From Planctomycetia bacterium (GTDB taxonomy: Bacteria > Planctomycetota > UBA8108 > SXIK01), in NCBI GenBank assembly GCA_005772855.1, contig SXIK01000174.1, positions 1-48,065 of the forward strand: a stretch of 48,065 nt of DNA, written 5' to 3'. The notes beneath the pieces were generated by a model. It was not told where the DNA came from and did no database searches. It saw only the letters and a program-made list of their open reading frames with translations. Below, in pieces: positions 26,629 through 35,305 of the stretch. Every line of letters starts with the position of its first letter. Position 1 is the stretch's first letter. A program made the translations under genes and the position numbers.

Positions 26629-27699
26629 ATGATTCAAGTCCGATTCGTCGGAGCTGACGGACAATTTCAGAGCGTCCAGACGCAAGCTGTCCGAATTCAC
26701 GCTAACCTCGAGCGAGCCAGCCACGCACGGGTGAGGAGCGATCTCAAGCTACTCTCTCAGGACCACTTCCGGCGGCGTGGCCTCCTTCGACGGCCACCCG
26801 TCGAGGAAATGGAGGCCCTTCTCGAGGGCACGCAGGTGCTTGTCGTGATCAAGTCGAGCCTGTTTCGCGACTTCCTGAGGTCGGCGCCCAGGCTGAAGGC
26901 GCTCTGCGAGGAGCGAGGCGTGGTCCTCGTCTCCAATCCGTGTGACGGGCCCGGCGCAGACTCGGGTGATACCGCCGACGTCTTTACCGAGGAGATTGCG
27001 GATTACGCGTTTGCGGTTTCGCGTATGCAGGCGGAGGCCATCTCCAGGAGGCGGCGAGCCGAGGAGGTGCTTCTTGTTGCCCACGCTAGCCGTCTCGAGA
27101 CAGGGAATTGTGTCGAATATCGAGACAAGGTCCGGCAGGTGATCTGGGAGAACGCGATTCATCACAACCCGCACTACGATGCGCGAAAAGTCGGCATGCC
27201 GCGTGAGAGATACCAGGAACTTGAAGACATGCTCAAGTCAATACTCAGGGAGCGTGGTGTCGAGCTTGTGTTCATAGAAGCCTGGCGTGAAACGCAGACC
27301 TACGCCGAATGGGAGCGTATGTTGCTCGAAAGCGACATCGCGATCGAATGCAAGGCTCTCGGGAGCCAGTACGTCGACTACCAGTCCCAGAAACCGGCCG
27401 TCAAGGTGCTCAACTACATGTCGCTTGGCCTGCCCGTTGTTTGCGATTCGCTCCCTGCCTACCGCGAGCTGGGCAAGGACGGCCAGCACCTCCTTTTCGC
27501 CAACACGCAGGAGGAGTGGCGCGCGCAGATCCTTCGGCTCCTGGACGACAAGGACCTGCGACGAAGACTTGGCGAAGCGGCGAAGCAGGCGACTGGGCCC
27601 TTCAGCATCGACAATATTTGCCGGCGGTACGCGGCCTTCTTCGAGTCGATGGTCCAACGCAAGCTGGCGGGGCGGAAGGCGGCACCGGCTCGAGCATGA
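26629..27699 (+). CDS. Glycosyltransferase, GT4-like
   Basis: The 356-residue protein shows the C-terminal half of a GT-B glycosyltransferase: KVLNYMSLGLPVVC and AYRELGKDGQHLLF, the acidic nucleotide-sugar-binding region, followed by a helix pair (LLDDKDLRRRLGEAA). The N-terminal half is less typical and starts without a clear glycine-rich loop. It would transfer a sugar from an activated donor, probably made by the genes that follow, to a surface glycan or lipid. It opens the plus-strand sugar operon and is divergent from the vWA lipoprotein across 272 bases. A TATAAT at 26465-26470 lies in that gap without a well-spaced -35. Donor and acceptor are unknown. Confidence 0.75.
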   Translation: MIQVRFVGADGQFQSVQTQAVRIHANLERASHARVRSDLKLLSQDHFRRRGLLRRPPVEEMEALLEGTQVLVVIKSSLFRDFLRSAPRLKALCEERGVVLVSNPCDGPGADSGDTADVFTEEIADYAFAVSRMQAEAISRRRRAEEVLLVAHASRLETGNCVEYRDKVRQVIWENAIHHNPHYDARKVGMPRERYQELEDMLKSILRERGVELVFIEAWRETQTYAEWERMLLESDIAIECKALGSQYVDYQSQKPAVKVLNYMSLGLPVVCDSLPAYRELGKDGQHLLFANTQEEWRAQILRLLDDKDLRRRLGEAAKQATGPFSIDNICRRYAAFFESMVQRKLAGRKAAPARA

Positions 27700-27721
27700 G
27701 AGTTGCCTCTCTGAAAGCACC

Positions 27722-29008
27722 ATGAACATCTTCGAAGACCTCCTTCGCCGCGAGCAGCGGCTTGGACGACCTCTCAACGTCGCTGTCATAGGCGCCGGAT
27801 TTCTCGGCGGCGGGCTCATCCATCAATTGGCCAGGATCCGAGGGATGCGCGCGGCCCTGGTTTCGAACCGCACGTCCGGCAAGGCGGTCCAGGCCCTTGT
27901 CGCCTCCGGTGTGGAGCGGTCCCGAATCGTGATGACGGACGATGTTGGCAAGGCCACGCAAGCTATTTCCGACGGCTTCCGTGTGGTCACGCAGGAGCCG
28001 TTGCTCTTCGCGTCAGTGCCCCAGGTCGATGTCGTGATGGAGGCCACCGGCACAATGCACATTGGTACGGAGGTCGCGCTTGGAGGAATCGAAGCGCGGA
28101 AGCATGTTGTCGAGGCCAACCCGGAGGTGCAGGTCACGGTTGGCGCCTACCTGAAACGGAAGGCTGATGAGAAGGGAGTCATCTACAGCGACATCGACGG
28201 CGACCAGCCTGGCATCATCCTGAACCTCTACCACTACTGTCGGGGCCTGGGACTCGAGCCGATGGTGGCCGGCAATTGCAAGGGCGTGATGAAACGCTAC
28301 GCAACGCCGGAGACCCAGGAGGGCTTTGCTCGTAACGCCGGGATCAGCCCCTGGATTGCCACCGCTGCCGCCGACGGCACGAAACTGAACCTGGAGATGG
28401 CACTCGTCGCCAATGCGACGGGCATGGGGATTCACCGGGCCGGCATGGCCGGCGTCGAGACTGGCCTGGAGTCGCTGCTCGAGAGCTTCAAGCGCGCTGG
28501 CCTTCTCGATGGGGGGCCCATCGTTGATTACACACTGGGGATTCCCTCTGGCGTTTTCGTGATCGCCCGCTCGCACGATCCACACCTTGCCCGTGAGTTC
28601 CGCTACCTCAAGATGGGTGACGGTCCTGACTATCTTTTTTACAGGCCTTACGTGCTCTGCGCGTTCGAGGCGCCCCTCACGGCGGCCGAGGCCGTGCTTT
28701 ACGGAACCGCCACGGCGACCCCGAAGGGGAATCCTGTAACTGACGTTGCCACCCATGCCAAGCGCGACTTGCGCGCAGGAGAACCGCTCGAGGGTATTGG
28801 TGGCGCCAAGCACTACGGGTTGATCCTCGAGACTGAAGAGCTCAAACGGGAACGGGCCTTGCCTGTAGGTCTGGCTGAATACGCCACTTTGACCCGGGAC
28901 GTGAAGAAGGACAGGCTGATCCGGCACGAGGACGTGGTCCTCGATGAGCGACCCATCGCGGTGCGGATCAGGAGTGACTTGGACCGCGAAGCGAGGAAGG
29001 CAACATGA
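27722..29008 (+). CDS. NAD(P)-dependent oxidoreductase with C-terminal SAF domain
   Basis: I start at ATG 27722; the longer open frame reaching back to 27287 overlaps the glycosyltransferase and is a shadow. The 428-residue protein has a Rossmann motif GAGFLG at 24-29, a homoserine-dehydrogenase-like middle (MEATGT, HVVEANPE, DGDQPG) and a SAF domain from about 335 (KRDLRAGEPL, LTRDVKKDRLI). SAF domains also occur in NeuB and FlgA, and such proteins are often misnamed FlgA. The set of an NAD-binding domain plus SAF occurs in sugar and polyol clusters; the substrate here is unknown. It overlaps the next gene by ATGA, so it acts with the nucleotidyltransferase, perhaps shaping a branched or modified sugar. 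Confidence 0.8.
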   Translation: MNIFEDLLRREQRLGRPLNVAVIGAGFLGGGLIHQLARIRGMRAALVSNRTSGKAVQALVASGVERSRIVMTDDVGKATQAISDGFRVVTQEPLLFASVPQVDVVMEATGTMHIGTEVALGGIEARKHVVEANPEVQVTVGAYLKRKADEKGVIYSDIDGDQPGIILNLYHYCRGLGLEPMVAGNCKGVMKRYATPETQEGFARNAGISPWIATAAADGTKLNLEMALVANATGMGIHRAGMAGVETGLESLLESFKRAGLLDGGPIVDYTLGIPSGVFVIARSHDPHLAREFRYLKMGDGPDYLFYRPYVLCAFEAPLTAAEAVLYGTATATPKGNPVTDVATHAKRDLRAGEPLEGIGGAKHYGLILETEELKRERALPVGLAEYATLTRDVKKDRLIRHEDVVLDERPIAVRIRSDLDREARKAT

Positions 29009-29775
29009 GCTTGAATCCCGACATTCCCGTTGTGATCCTTTGCGGAGGCAAGGGCACTCGTCTTGGCGAGCTCGGAAAGGTTCGACCGAAGCCTCTCGTG
29101 CCGATCGGCGGCATGCCCGTTTTGTGGCACATCATGAAAAGCTATGCCCACTGGGGTCACAAGCGTTTTGTTCTTTGCCTCGGATACAAGGGCGAGCTGA
29201 TCGAGGAGTTTTTCACACGAGGGACGGTGAGCGGGCAACGGGCAGCAGCTCAACCTCCCACTGAGCCTGGCTGGAAGATTACCTTCGCTGACACCGGCGC
29301 CGAGACTGGAACTTCGGGTCGCGTGCTTGGAATTCAACCTTTTGTTGCGAACGATGACCGCTTCTTCCTCACTTACGGCGACGGCGTCTCCTCGGTCGAT
29401 CTGGAGCAGCTCCTCGATTATCACCTTTGCATGAAGAAGCTTGTGACCGTTACTGGAGTTCACCCCGAGACGACTTTCGGGGTCATTCGCGAGGAAGGTG
29501 GAGTCGTGACGGCCTTCGCCGAAAAGCCCCGGCTGAACGTGATCATCAATGGTGGCTTCTTTGTCATGGAGCAGAAAGTCTTTGAGTACCTCGACAGTGA
29601 CGGACCTCTCGAGGAGCGGCCCCTTGGGCGCTTGACGGCGGAGAGGCAGCTCGCGGTTTACCACCACGAGGGCTTTTGGCAGTGCATGGACAACCAGAAA
29701 GAAGTGGAGAGGCTCGGCGGCATGTGGGAGCGCAATGAGCGTCCATGGGCCGTTTGGCAGACTCTCAAGGTCTGA
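29005..29775 (+). CDS. rfbF: Glucose-1-phosphate cytidylyltransferase-like nucleotidyltransferase (RfbF family)
   Basis: The 256-residue product would activate a sugar-1-phosphate with a nucleotide, CTP if it is a true RfbF. The nucleotidyltransferase signature GGKGTRLGE is at 14-22, with Lys29 in RPKPLVPIGG after it. Further RfbF-like features are HIMKSYAHWGHKRFVLCLGYKG, a metal-binding DG in YGDGVSSVD, and a C-terminus with FWQCMDNQKE and RPWAVW, close to the family ending. Length is typical. It overlaps the preceding SAF oxidoreductase by ATGA. A CDP-glucose 4,6-dehydratase, the usual next enzyme, is not obvious in the window unless the epimerase at 31666 does that job. The base specificity is a family inference. 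Confidence 0.82.
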   Translation: MSLNPDIPVVILCGGKGTRLGELGKVRPKPLVPIGGMPVLWHIMKSYAHWGHKRFVLCLGYKGELIEEFFTRGTVSGQRAAAQPPTEPGWKITFADTGAETGTSGRVLGIQPFVANDDRFFLTYGDGVSSVDLEQLLDYHLCMKKLVTVTGVHPETTFGVIREEGGVVTAFAEKPRLNVIINGGFFVMEQKVFEYLDSDGPLEERPLGRLTAERQLAVYHHEGFWQCMDNQKEVERLGGMWERNERPWAVWQTLKV

Positions 29776-29796
29776 AGCGGAAAAGAAGGAACCTCG

Positions 29797-31086
29797 ATGA
29801 AAACTGCAACGAAGGAAGAGCACTTGGTGGAAGCAACCCACTCAAACTGCTTGAAGACAATCACGGCGTGTAGAGCGTGCGAAAGCTCGCGTCTTCACAA
29901 GATCCTCGTCCTTGGTCCCCAGCCCCTCGCGAACAGCTTTCTCACGGAGGAGACGGTGTCACGGGGTGACGAGCAGTTCTTTCCGCTGGACGTCTACGCG
30001 TGTGAGGACTGCGGCCTCTTGCAGCTCATCCACGTCGTCTCGCCCGAGGTGCTCTTTCGGGACTATATCTACGTCTCCACGACGTCGGACACGCTCCAGA
30101 AGCACTTCGCGTCGTATGCCCAGGCCATCAAGGATCGCTACTCGCTCGACTCGAAGTCGTTGATTGTCGAGATTGCCAGTAATGACGGTCTCCTCATGAA
30201 GAAATTTCGCGATGTTGGAGTGAGAGGGGTTGGAGTTGAGCCGGCGGTCAATATCGCACAGATGGCACGCGAGGCTGGCCTCGAGGTCGTCAATGAGTTC
30301 TTCAACGAAGAAACCGCTCGCCAGTGCCTCAAGACCTATGGAGCGGCCGACGTGATCCTGGGGAACAACGTCCTGGCGCATGTGGACGGTCTTGCGAGCT
30401 TTCTCAGGGGAATCGAGCTCCTCCTCAAGCCCCGGGGGGGCGTGTCGATCGAGGTCCCTTACGTGCGCGACTTGATCGAGCACAACGAGTATGACACGGT
30501 CTATCACGAGCACCTCTCGTATTTCTCCATCCAGGTCCTGGTCAAACTGTTCGCGCGTTTTGGCCTCACCGTTTACGACGTCGAGCGAGTCGCGATTCAC
30601 GGTGGAACCATTCGCGTGCACGCCGCGAGAAAATCGGCTCTTTACGACCCGACCCCCCGGCTCAAGCAGCTCGTTGCCGAGGAGGAGGCCCTGGGCCTCA
30701 ACAGGCTTTCGAGCCAGAAGGGTTTCGCGCAAAAGGTCCACGAGACTCGAGAAGCGATCGTCGGGCTCCTGCGGAAGCTCCGGTCGGAAGGCAAGCGGAT
30801 CGCCGGTTACGGTGCTCCAGCCAAGGGCAATACGCAGCTCAACTACTGCAAGATTGGCAGGGAACTCGTAGATTACACGGTTGACAAGAGCCCGCTAAAA
30901 CAAGGCAAGTTCACGCCCGGAATGCACATCCCTGTCTTTCCGCCGGAAAAGCTCCTCGAGGATCAACCCGACTACGTACTCATCATTGCCTGGAACTTTG
31001 CGGAGGAGATCATGCGTCAGCAACGCGTCTACCACGACCGGGGTGGCAAGTTCATCGTGCCGATCCCGGAGCCGCGGATTCTCTGA
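29797..31086 (+). CDS. Sugar C-methyltransferase (zinc-binding N-terminus, TcaB9/NovU type)
   Basis: The 429-residue protein has three parts typical of nucleotide-sugar C-methyltransferases. First is a zinc-binding region with Cys25, Cys28, Cys69 and Cys72. Second is a SAM-binding domain with EIASNDG near 125-131. Third is a C-terminal Rossmann-like domain with GYGAPAKGN and a WNF motif near the end. YHEHLSYFS is the conserved catalytic stretch of the family. It would add a methyl group to a carbon of a keto-deoxy sugar, yielding a branched-chain sugar. An AAGGA ribosome site lies seven bases before the ATG. It sits between the nucleotidyltransferase and the epimerases, so the substrate is probably the nucleotide sugar made by those enzymes. 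Confidence 0.88.
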   Translation: MKTATKEEHLVEATHSNCLKTITACRACESSRLHKILVLGPQPLANSFLTEETVSRGDEQFFPLDVYACEDCGLLQLIHVVSPEVLFRDYIYVSTTSDTLQKHFASYAQAIKDRYSLDSKSLIVEIASNDGLLMKKFRDVGVRGVGVEPAVNIAQMAREAGLEVVNEFFNEETARQCLKTYGAADVILGNNVLAHVDGLASFLRGIELLLKPRGGVSIEVPYVRDLIEHNEYDTVYHEHLSYFSIQVLVKLFARFGLTVYDVERVAIHGGTIRVHAARKSALYDPTPRLKQLVAEEEALGLNRLSSQKGFAQKVHETREAIVGLLRKLRSEGKRIAGYGAPAKGNTQLNYCKIGRELVDYTVDKSPLKQGKFTPGMHIPVFPPEKLLEDQPDYVLIIAWNFAEEIMRQQRVYHDRGGKFIVPIPEPRIL

Positions 31087-31170
31087 AAGCTCGCTCAGCT
31101 CGAGTCTGGTATTGCTGTCCTCCTGACCGATTCACACCCCCTACTGACTTCCAGGCGCAAGAAAACCACC

Positions 31171-31620
31171 ATGATTCATGGCATTCAACTGACCCCTCTC
31201 AAGAAGGTCTGCGACGAGCGCGGCCGCGTAATGCACCTCCTGCGAAATGACTGGCCGGCCTTCAAGGGCTTCGGAGAAGTCTATTTCTCCGTCGTCAACC
31301 CCGGAGTGGTGAAGGGTTGGCACTTGCACAAGGAAATTACCCTGAACTACACAGCCGTCACCGGCATGATCAAGTGTGTTCTCTATGACGAGCGGGAAGA
31401 CTCACCGACGCGCGGCGAGGTGAATGAACTATTCCTGGGCGAGCATAACTATCAGCTCGTCACGATTCCTCCGGGGATTTGGAACGGCGTCAAGGGCGTC
31501 AGCGCCACGGAGTCGACCATCGCGATCGTCCTCAACCAGCCTTACAATCCAGGCGAGGTTGTGCGTGTCGATCCTTTCAAGAATCATATCCCGTACGATT
31601 GGGCGCTCAAGCACGGCTGA
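31171..31620 (+). CDS. dTDP-4-dehydrorhamnose 3,5-epimerase-like cupin (RmlC family)
   Basis: The 149-residue protein is a short RmlC-type cupin. GWHLHKE around residues 49-55 carries the catalytic-type histidines, and the downstream stretch IPPGIWNGVKG matches the family. The C-terminal FKNHIPYDW is seen in RmlC relatives such as NovW and in CDP-sugar 3,5-epimerases. It is shorter than RmlC (about 180), so it may act on only one position or be a related isomerase. It is the fifth gene of the sugar operon. I would not assign rhamnose, because the other rml genes are missing. Confidence 0.82.
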   Translation: MIHGIQLTPLKKVCDERGRVMHLLRNDWPAFKGFGEVYFSVVNPGVVKGWHLHKEITLNYTAVTGMIKCVLYDEREDSPTRGEVNELFLGEHNYQLVTIPPGIWNGVKGVSATESTIAIVLNQPYNPGEVVRVDPFKNHIPYDWALKHG

Positions 31621-31665
31621 TCTGCAACCCTGTCCGACCTGCACTTGGAGAAAGAGACCTACCCC

Positions 31666-32718
31666 ATGCGCGTACTTGTCACCGGCCACCTTGGATACAT
31701 TGGACCCCACCTCGTCGAGCTCCTTCTCAAGGAGGGGCATGAAGTCACGGGAGTTGACCTCAACCTCTTTGAGGACAGCCAGATCTACCCCCACGTCCTT
31801 CCGCAGAGGAACCTGATCAAGGACGTCTTTGACCTTCGATCGGATGACTTCAAAGGCCAGGATGCCGTCATGCACCTGGCGGCGATATCGAACGACGCGA
31901 TGGGCGTGCTCAACCCCGAGCTGACCTGGCGTGTCAACTACGAGGGCACGATCCACGTGGCGGAGTGTGCGAAAAAAGCGGGTGTTCCACGGTTTCTCCA
32001 GTCGAGCTCCTGCAGCGTCTATGGCAAGACGGATGACAAGCCGATCAACGAGAACGGTCAGACGGCCCCCGTCTCCGTGTATGCTGAGACCAAGGTAAAG
32101 GTCGAGTCGGCCTTGAGCGAGCTGGCCTGCGATGGCTTCTCGCCATGTTACCTGCGCAACGCGACAGCCTATGGCACCTCGCCACGCCTCCGTCTCGACC
32201 TCGTGCTCAATCACCTCATGGCGTCGGCTTACAGCACGGGCGTCATCAAGGTACTCACGGATGGCACCCCGTGGAGGCCGCTCATCCACTGCCACGACAT
32301 CGCTCGTGCCTTCGTTTACTTCCTCAAGGCCCCGCTCGAAAAGATCCACGACGAGCCCTTCAACATCGGCGGAAGGAAAGAGACCTACCAGGTCCGCGAC
32401 GTGGCGCATCTTGTGAAGAAGCTCATGCCCCACTGCGATCTGAGCCTTGCGGAAGGCGCGACCTCCGATCCTCGCGACTACAAGGTTGATTTCTCCAAGC
32501 TCAACACGACATTTCCAGACTTTGAGTTGGCGTACGATCTTGAGAAGGGCGCGAGAGAGCTTTACGATCATTTTTACCGTTTCAAAATGCCGACAAATTG
32601 CCTGACGGGTGACTGTTTCATTCGCTTGAAGACGTTGAGGCGGAAACTCGGGCTCGGTCAGGTTCCGGAATACTTTCACATCGCCGAGAAGCCATTCGAG
32701 CCCGTGGCACGCGCTTGA
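31666..32718 (+). CDS. NAD-dependent sugar epimerase/dehydratase (extended SDR)
   Basis: ATG 31666 gives the normal N-terminus MRVLVTGHLGYIG; an upstream TTG at 31645 in the same frame is less likely. The 350-residue protein is an extended SDR with the cofactor loop at 7-13, a serine-rich strand (SSSCSVYG) and the catalytic pair Tyr139/Lys143. It resembles UDP-glucose 4-epimerase-type and related dehydratase enzymes. In this operon it should act on the nucleotide sugar between activation and C-methylation, as 4-epimerase, 4-reductase or dehydratase. The exact reaction cannot be told from sequence. A C-terminal extension with LTGDCFIRLK resembles that of some sugar-cluster homologues. Confidence 0.85.
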   Translation: MRVLVTGHLGYIGPHLVELLLKEGHEVTGVDLNLFEDSQIYPHVLPQRNLIKDVFDLRSDDFKGQDAVMHLAAISNDAMGVLNPELTWRVNYEGTIHVAECAKKAGVPRFLQSSSCSVYGKTDDKPINENGQTAPVSVYAETKVKVESALSELACDGFSPCYLRNATAYGTSPRLRLDLVLNHLMASAYSTGVIKVLTDGTPWRPLIHCHDIARAFVYFLKAPLEKIHDEPFNIGGRKETYQVRDVAHLVKKLMPHCDLSLAEGATSDPRDYKVDFSKLNTTFPDFELAYDLEKGARELYDHFYRFKMPTNCLTGDCFIRLKTLRRKLGLGQVPEYFHIAEKPFEPVARA

Positions 32719-32756
32719 GGCTTCCTTCACTTGGCCCCTGGAACTTGGTTTGAGCG

Positions 32757-33986
32757 ATGTCCCGTGACTTTGATATAGCCGTCGTTGGAGGCGGTATCGT
32801 GGGTCTTGCAACCGCGTACCGTCTCCTCCAAGCGCATCCCGACCTGCGCCTGGTCCTTGTCGAGAAGGAGGAGCGATTTGGCGCTCACCAGACAAGCCAC
32901 AACTCCGGCGTCATTCACTCCGGCCTCTACTACAAGCCAGGCTCCGCCAAGGCTCGCACGTGCGTGGGCGGCGGTGAGCTGATGAAGCAGTTTTGCCGCG
33001 AGCAAGGAATCCGCTTTGAGATCTGCGGGAAGATTGTCGTGGCGACGGAAGAACGGGAAATCCCCGCCCTGGAGGAGCTGCATCGCCGTGGCACGGCGAA
33101 CGGCGTTCCGGACCTCGCCGTTATCGGTCCCGAGCGCATCCGTGAGATTGAGCCGCACGCGACGACGGGTCTCCGAGCCCTCCACGTGCCCCATGCCGGG
33201 ATTATCGCGTACGCTGAGGTCGCCGTGAAGCTTGGCGAGCTCATCGCGAAAGCTGGAGGCGAGCTGCGACTTGGCACGCGTCTTCTTGGAATTCGAGAGA
33301 CGCAGGGCGGGCTCGTGCTCGAGACCACGAAGGGAGTCGTGCACGCGAAGAACCTCGTGAGCTGCGCGGGTCTTCACTCCGACCGTGTTGCCCGCATGGA
33401 GGGGGGCGATCCGGGAGCAAAGATCATTCCCTTCCGGGGCGAATACTATGATCTCGTGCCGGAACGCTGCTCGCTCGTCAAGGGTCTCATCTACCCCGTT
33501 CCCGACGCACGATTCCCGTTCCTGGGCGTCCACTTCACTCGCACCGTGCATGGGGGAGTTGAGGCTGGCCCCAACGCGGTTCTCGCGTTCCGACGAGAGG
33601 GCTACAAGAAACACCAGATTAGCTTGCGCGATCTGGCCGAAGTGCTCACCTATCCCGGCTTCTGGAAGCTCGCCGCGAAGTTCTGGCGAACTGGTTTCGA
33701 TGAGATGGTTCGGTCGTTCTCGAAGCGAGCTTTCGTTGCCGCTCTTCAGAAGCTTGTGCCAGACCTCAGAGAAGCCGATGTCGAGCCCGCCGGCTCCGGG
33801 GTGCGGGCGCAGGCGCTCGCACGCTCGGGCGCGATGGTCGATGATTTTCTGATCGTTGAGCGTCCCCGCGCTCTCCATGTGTGCAATGCTCCATCGCCCG
33901 CTGCCACTGCCTCCCTCGCGATCGGAGGCGAGATTCTGCGCATCGCCGAGGAGAAATTTGACCTTGGGGTACGAGCGAGAGTGTAG
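32757..33986 (+). CDS. lhgO: L-2-hydroxyglutarate oxidase/dehydrogenase (LhgO family)
   Basis: The 409-residue protein is an FAD-dependent oxidoreductase of the LhgO type, which oxidises L-2-hydroxyglutarate to 2-oxoglutarate. The dinucleotide motif GGGIVG is at 11-16, followed by the family block HQTSHNSGVIHSGLYY at 44-59. Further markers are FEICGKIVVAT, HAGIIAYAEV, FRGEYYDL and, near the end, RAQALARSGAMVDDF. Length and order are normal. It lies 38 bases after the epimerase, probably as the last gene of the sugar transcript, although it has no clear tie to sugar synthesis. Housekeeping metabolite repair is the likely role. Confidence 0.9.
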   Translation: MSRDFDIAVVGGGIVGLATAYRLLQAHPDLRLVLVEKEERFGAHQTSHNSGVIHSGLYYKPGSAKARTCVGGGELMKQFCREQGIRFEICGKIVVATEEREIPALEELHRRGTANGVPDLAVIGPERIREIEPHATTGLRALHVPHAGIIAYAEVAVKLGELIAKAGGELRLGTRLLGIRETQGGLVLETTKGVVHAKNLVSCAGLHSDRVARMEGGDPGAKIIPFRGEYYDLVPERCSLVKGLIYPVPDARFPFLGVHFTRTVHGGVEAGPNAVLAFRREGYKKHQISLRDLAEVLTYPGFWKLAAKFWRTGFDEMVRSFSKRAFVAALQKLVPDLREADVEPAGSGVRAQALARSGAMVDDFLIVERPRALHVCNAPSPAATASLAIGGEILRIAEEKFDLGVRARV

Positions 33987-34313
33987 GTTTCGATCGGCTC
34001 CGGAGCTGTCCCTGTTGCCTCGTGCGGGGGCGACGCGCGCAGTGCACCCTACCCAGCTGGCAAGCCGCTTCAGGAGTTGATGACGAGATCACCACGAACG
34101 TCATGGGCACGCTCGCCGGGCGTGGATCGTGGTCAGACGGAGCAGCTATGCGGAGCTTCTCGGCCCCTGGGCATTCGACCGAGAACTATCCCGCAGCCTT
34201 TGCGGACAAACTGGCGGGCTCGCCGTCGTTTTGGCAGAGCAGGATTCTGCCCCTTGGCCTGCCTTGATTAGTAAAGTGCTGTGGCACATGTGTTTAAATT
34301 CTGAAAGCTCGGC

Positions 34314-34330
34314 TTGGCACGGGTATTGCT
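34314..34330 (+). promoter_or_regulatory. Sigma-54 (RpoN) promoter for the hsp20 operon
   Basis: TTGGCACG, four bases, then TTGCT. This agrees with the -24/-12 consensus (TGGCACG-N4-TTGC), with GG at 34316-34317 and GC at 34328-34329 exactly 12 bases apart. Transcription would start near 34340, leaving a leader of about 64 bases. It implies control by RpoN and an AAA+ activator encoded elsewhere; no upstream activator site could be recognised. Confidence 0.8.
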
Positions 34331-34346
34331 TTTTATCTTGTTAAAC

Positions 34347-34360
34347 ACTTCTCGAGAAGT
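34347..34360. promoter_or_regulatory. 14-bp perfect palindrome in the hsp20 leader
   Basis: ACTTCTCGAGAAGT is self-complementary over all 14 bases and lies just downstream of the predicted sigma-54 start (about +8 to +21). It could be an operator for a dimeric repressor or a small hairpin in the leader RNA. No known binding site matches with confidence. Confidence 0.4.
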
Positions 34361-34403
34361 AGTGGTGATGCGGAAAAGGCATTTCTGACACGGGAGGATT
34401 GAA

Positions 34404-34847
34404 ATGTTAAATGTAGACAATGGATCGTTTGCGTTGGGGCGGCTTCGAGGGGAAGTGGATCGTCTTTTCTCGGATCTTTTCCAGCCGATGCAATCCACGG
34501 CAAGCAGTGGCTGGCAGGAGAGTAGAGGGCCTTTTTTCAACGTGTGGGAGGATGCGAGCTGTTTCTATCTGGAGGCGGAATTGCCAGGCTACAGGCTCGA
34601 GGACCTCGAGATCCTCGTGATCAAGAATGAGCTGAGTTTGAAGGGCAAGCGCATGGACTCGGCAAAAGATGGCACGATTTTTCATCGCAGAGAGCGAAGC
34701 GCGGGCGCCATCGGTCGGACCATTCGATTGCCGGCCGAAGTGGAGGCAGGCAAGGTGGAGGCTTCTCTGCGAAACGGAGTGCTCTCGGTCAAACTTCCGA
34801 AGGCCGCAGAGGCCAAGCCCCGCAAGATTCCAGTGCTCAGTAAGTAA
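34404..34847 (+). CDS. Small heat shock protein Hsp20 (copy 1)
   Basis: The 147-residue protein is an ATP-independent holdase that binds unfolding proteins. The start of the N-terminal arm (LGRLRGEVDRLFSDLF) and the alpha-crystallin domain (about 45-137) are clear, with AELPGYRLEDLEI and the conserved NGVLSVKLPK near the end. A short C-terminal tail follows (RKIPVLSK, with the IPV-type I-x-I/V docking motif). GGGAGG stands six bases before the ATG. It is the first gene after the sigma-54 promoter and the most divergent of the three at the N-terminus. Confidence 0.92.
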   Translation: MLNVDNGSFALGRLRGEVDRLFSDLFQPMQSTASSGWQESRGPFFNVWEDASCFYLEAELPGYRLEDLEILVIKNELSLKGKRMDSAKDGTIFHRRERSAGAIGRTIRLPAEVEAGKVEASLRNGVLSVKLPKAAEAKPRKIPVLSK

Positions 34848-34878
34848 TAGGCAACGGATTCAGTAGGAGAGCAACGAC

Positions 34879-35277
34879 ATGACAACACAAACTGTAGTTA
34901 AGCCAACCCAGACAGCACCCACGAATGTTGAACGTACCCGCAATGGACGAACCTATTTGCCCGCTGTCGACATCCATGAGACCGAAGAAGAGTTGGTGTT
35001 GCTTGCGGATTTTCCCGGCGTGAAGGGAGAGGATATCAACATCCAGTTCGAGCAAGGCGAGCTAACGATCACAGGCAAAGTCGTGGAGCGCCAGCCAGAA
35101 AGCGCGTCGTACGTGCTTCAGGAGTATGGCATCGGTGACTTTGTTCGATCATTCAAGATCAGCGAGATAATCGACTCGAGCCGTATCTCGGCGGAGCACA
35201 ACAATGGCGTGCTCATGGTCCACTTGCCAAAGGTGGAAGCTGCCAAGCCGCGCAAGATTACGGTCAATTCCAAGTGA
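34879..35277 (+). CDS. Small heat shock protein Hsp20 (copy 2)
   Basis: The 132-residue protein has an alpha-crystallin domain from about residue 28 (YLPAVDIHETEEELVLLADFPGV) to NNGVLMVHLPK, ending RKITVNSK with an ITV docking motif. The N-terminal arm is short and Thr-rich, so its oligomer may differ from that of copy 1. AGGAG precedes the ATG, 31 bases after the previous stop. The three hsp20 genes probably form one transcript. Different substrates or mixed oligomers are possible. Confidence 0.92.
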   Translation: MTTQTVVKPTQTAPTNVERTRNGRTYLPAVDIHETEEELVLLADFPGVKGEDINIQFEQGELTITGKVVERQPESASYVLQEYGIGDFVRSFKISEIIDSSRISAEHNNGVLMVHLPKVEAAKPRKITVNSK

Positions 35278-35305
35278 TATCGCATCAAGAATGGAGGTGT
35301 AGCCA

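Larger units (their letters stand above)
33987..34403 (+). other. 417-bp intergenic region upstream of the hsp20 operon
   Basis: The first 270 bases hold no gene, repeat or hairpin that I can support; short open frames there lack ribosome sites and family features. The last 90 bases are clearly lower in GC. They carry the sigma-54 promoter (34314-34330), a perfect 14-bp palindrome (34347-34360) and a GGGAGG ribosome site for the first Hsp20 gene. No CIRCE element was found. Confidence 0.6.

Noticed and set aside
27287-27721. N-terminal extension of the SAF oxidoreductase
   Set aside because: It overlaps the glycosyltransferase in another frame and the normal Rossmann N-terminus begins at 27722.
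31171-31620. Naming the cupin rmlC and the cluster rhamnose synthesis
   Set aside because: rmlA, rmlB and rmlD partners are missing and the C-methyltransferase and RfbF-like genes point to another sugar.
34261-34403. CIRCE or other classic heat-shock operator before hsp20
   Set aside because: No TTAGCACTC-N9-GAGTGCTAA or close variant is present.
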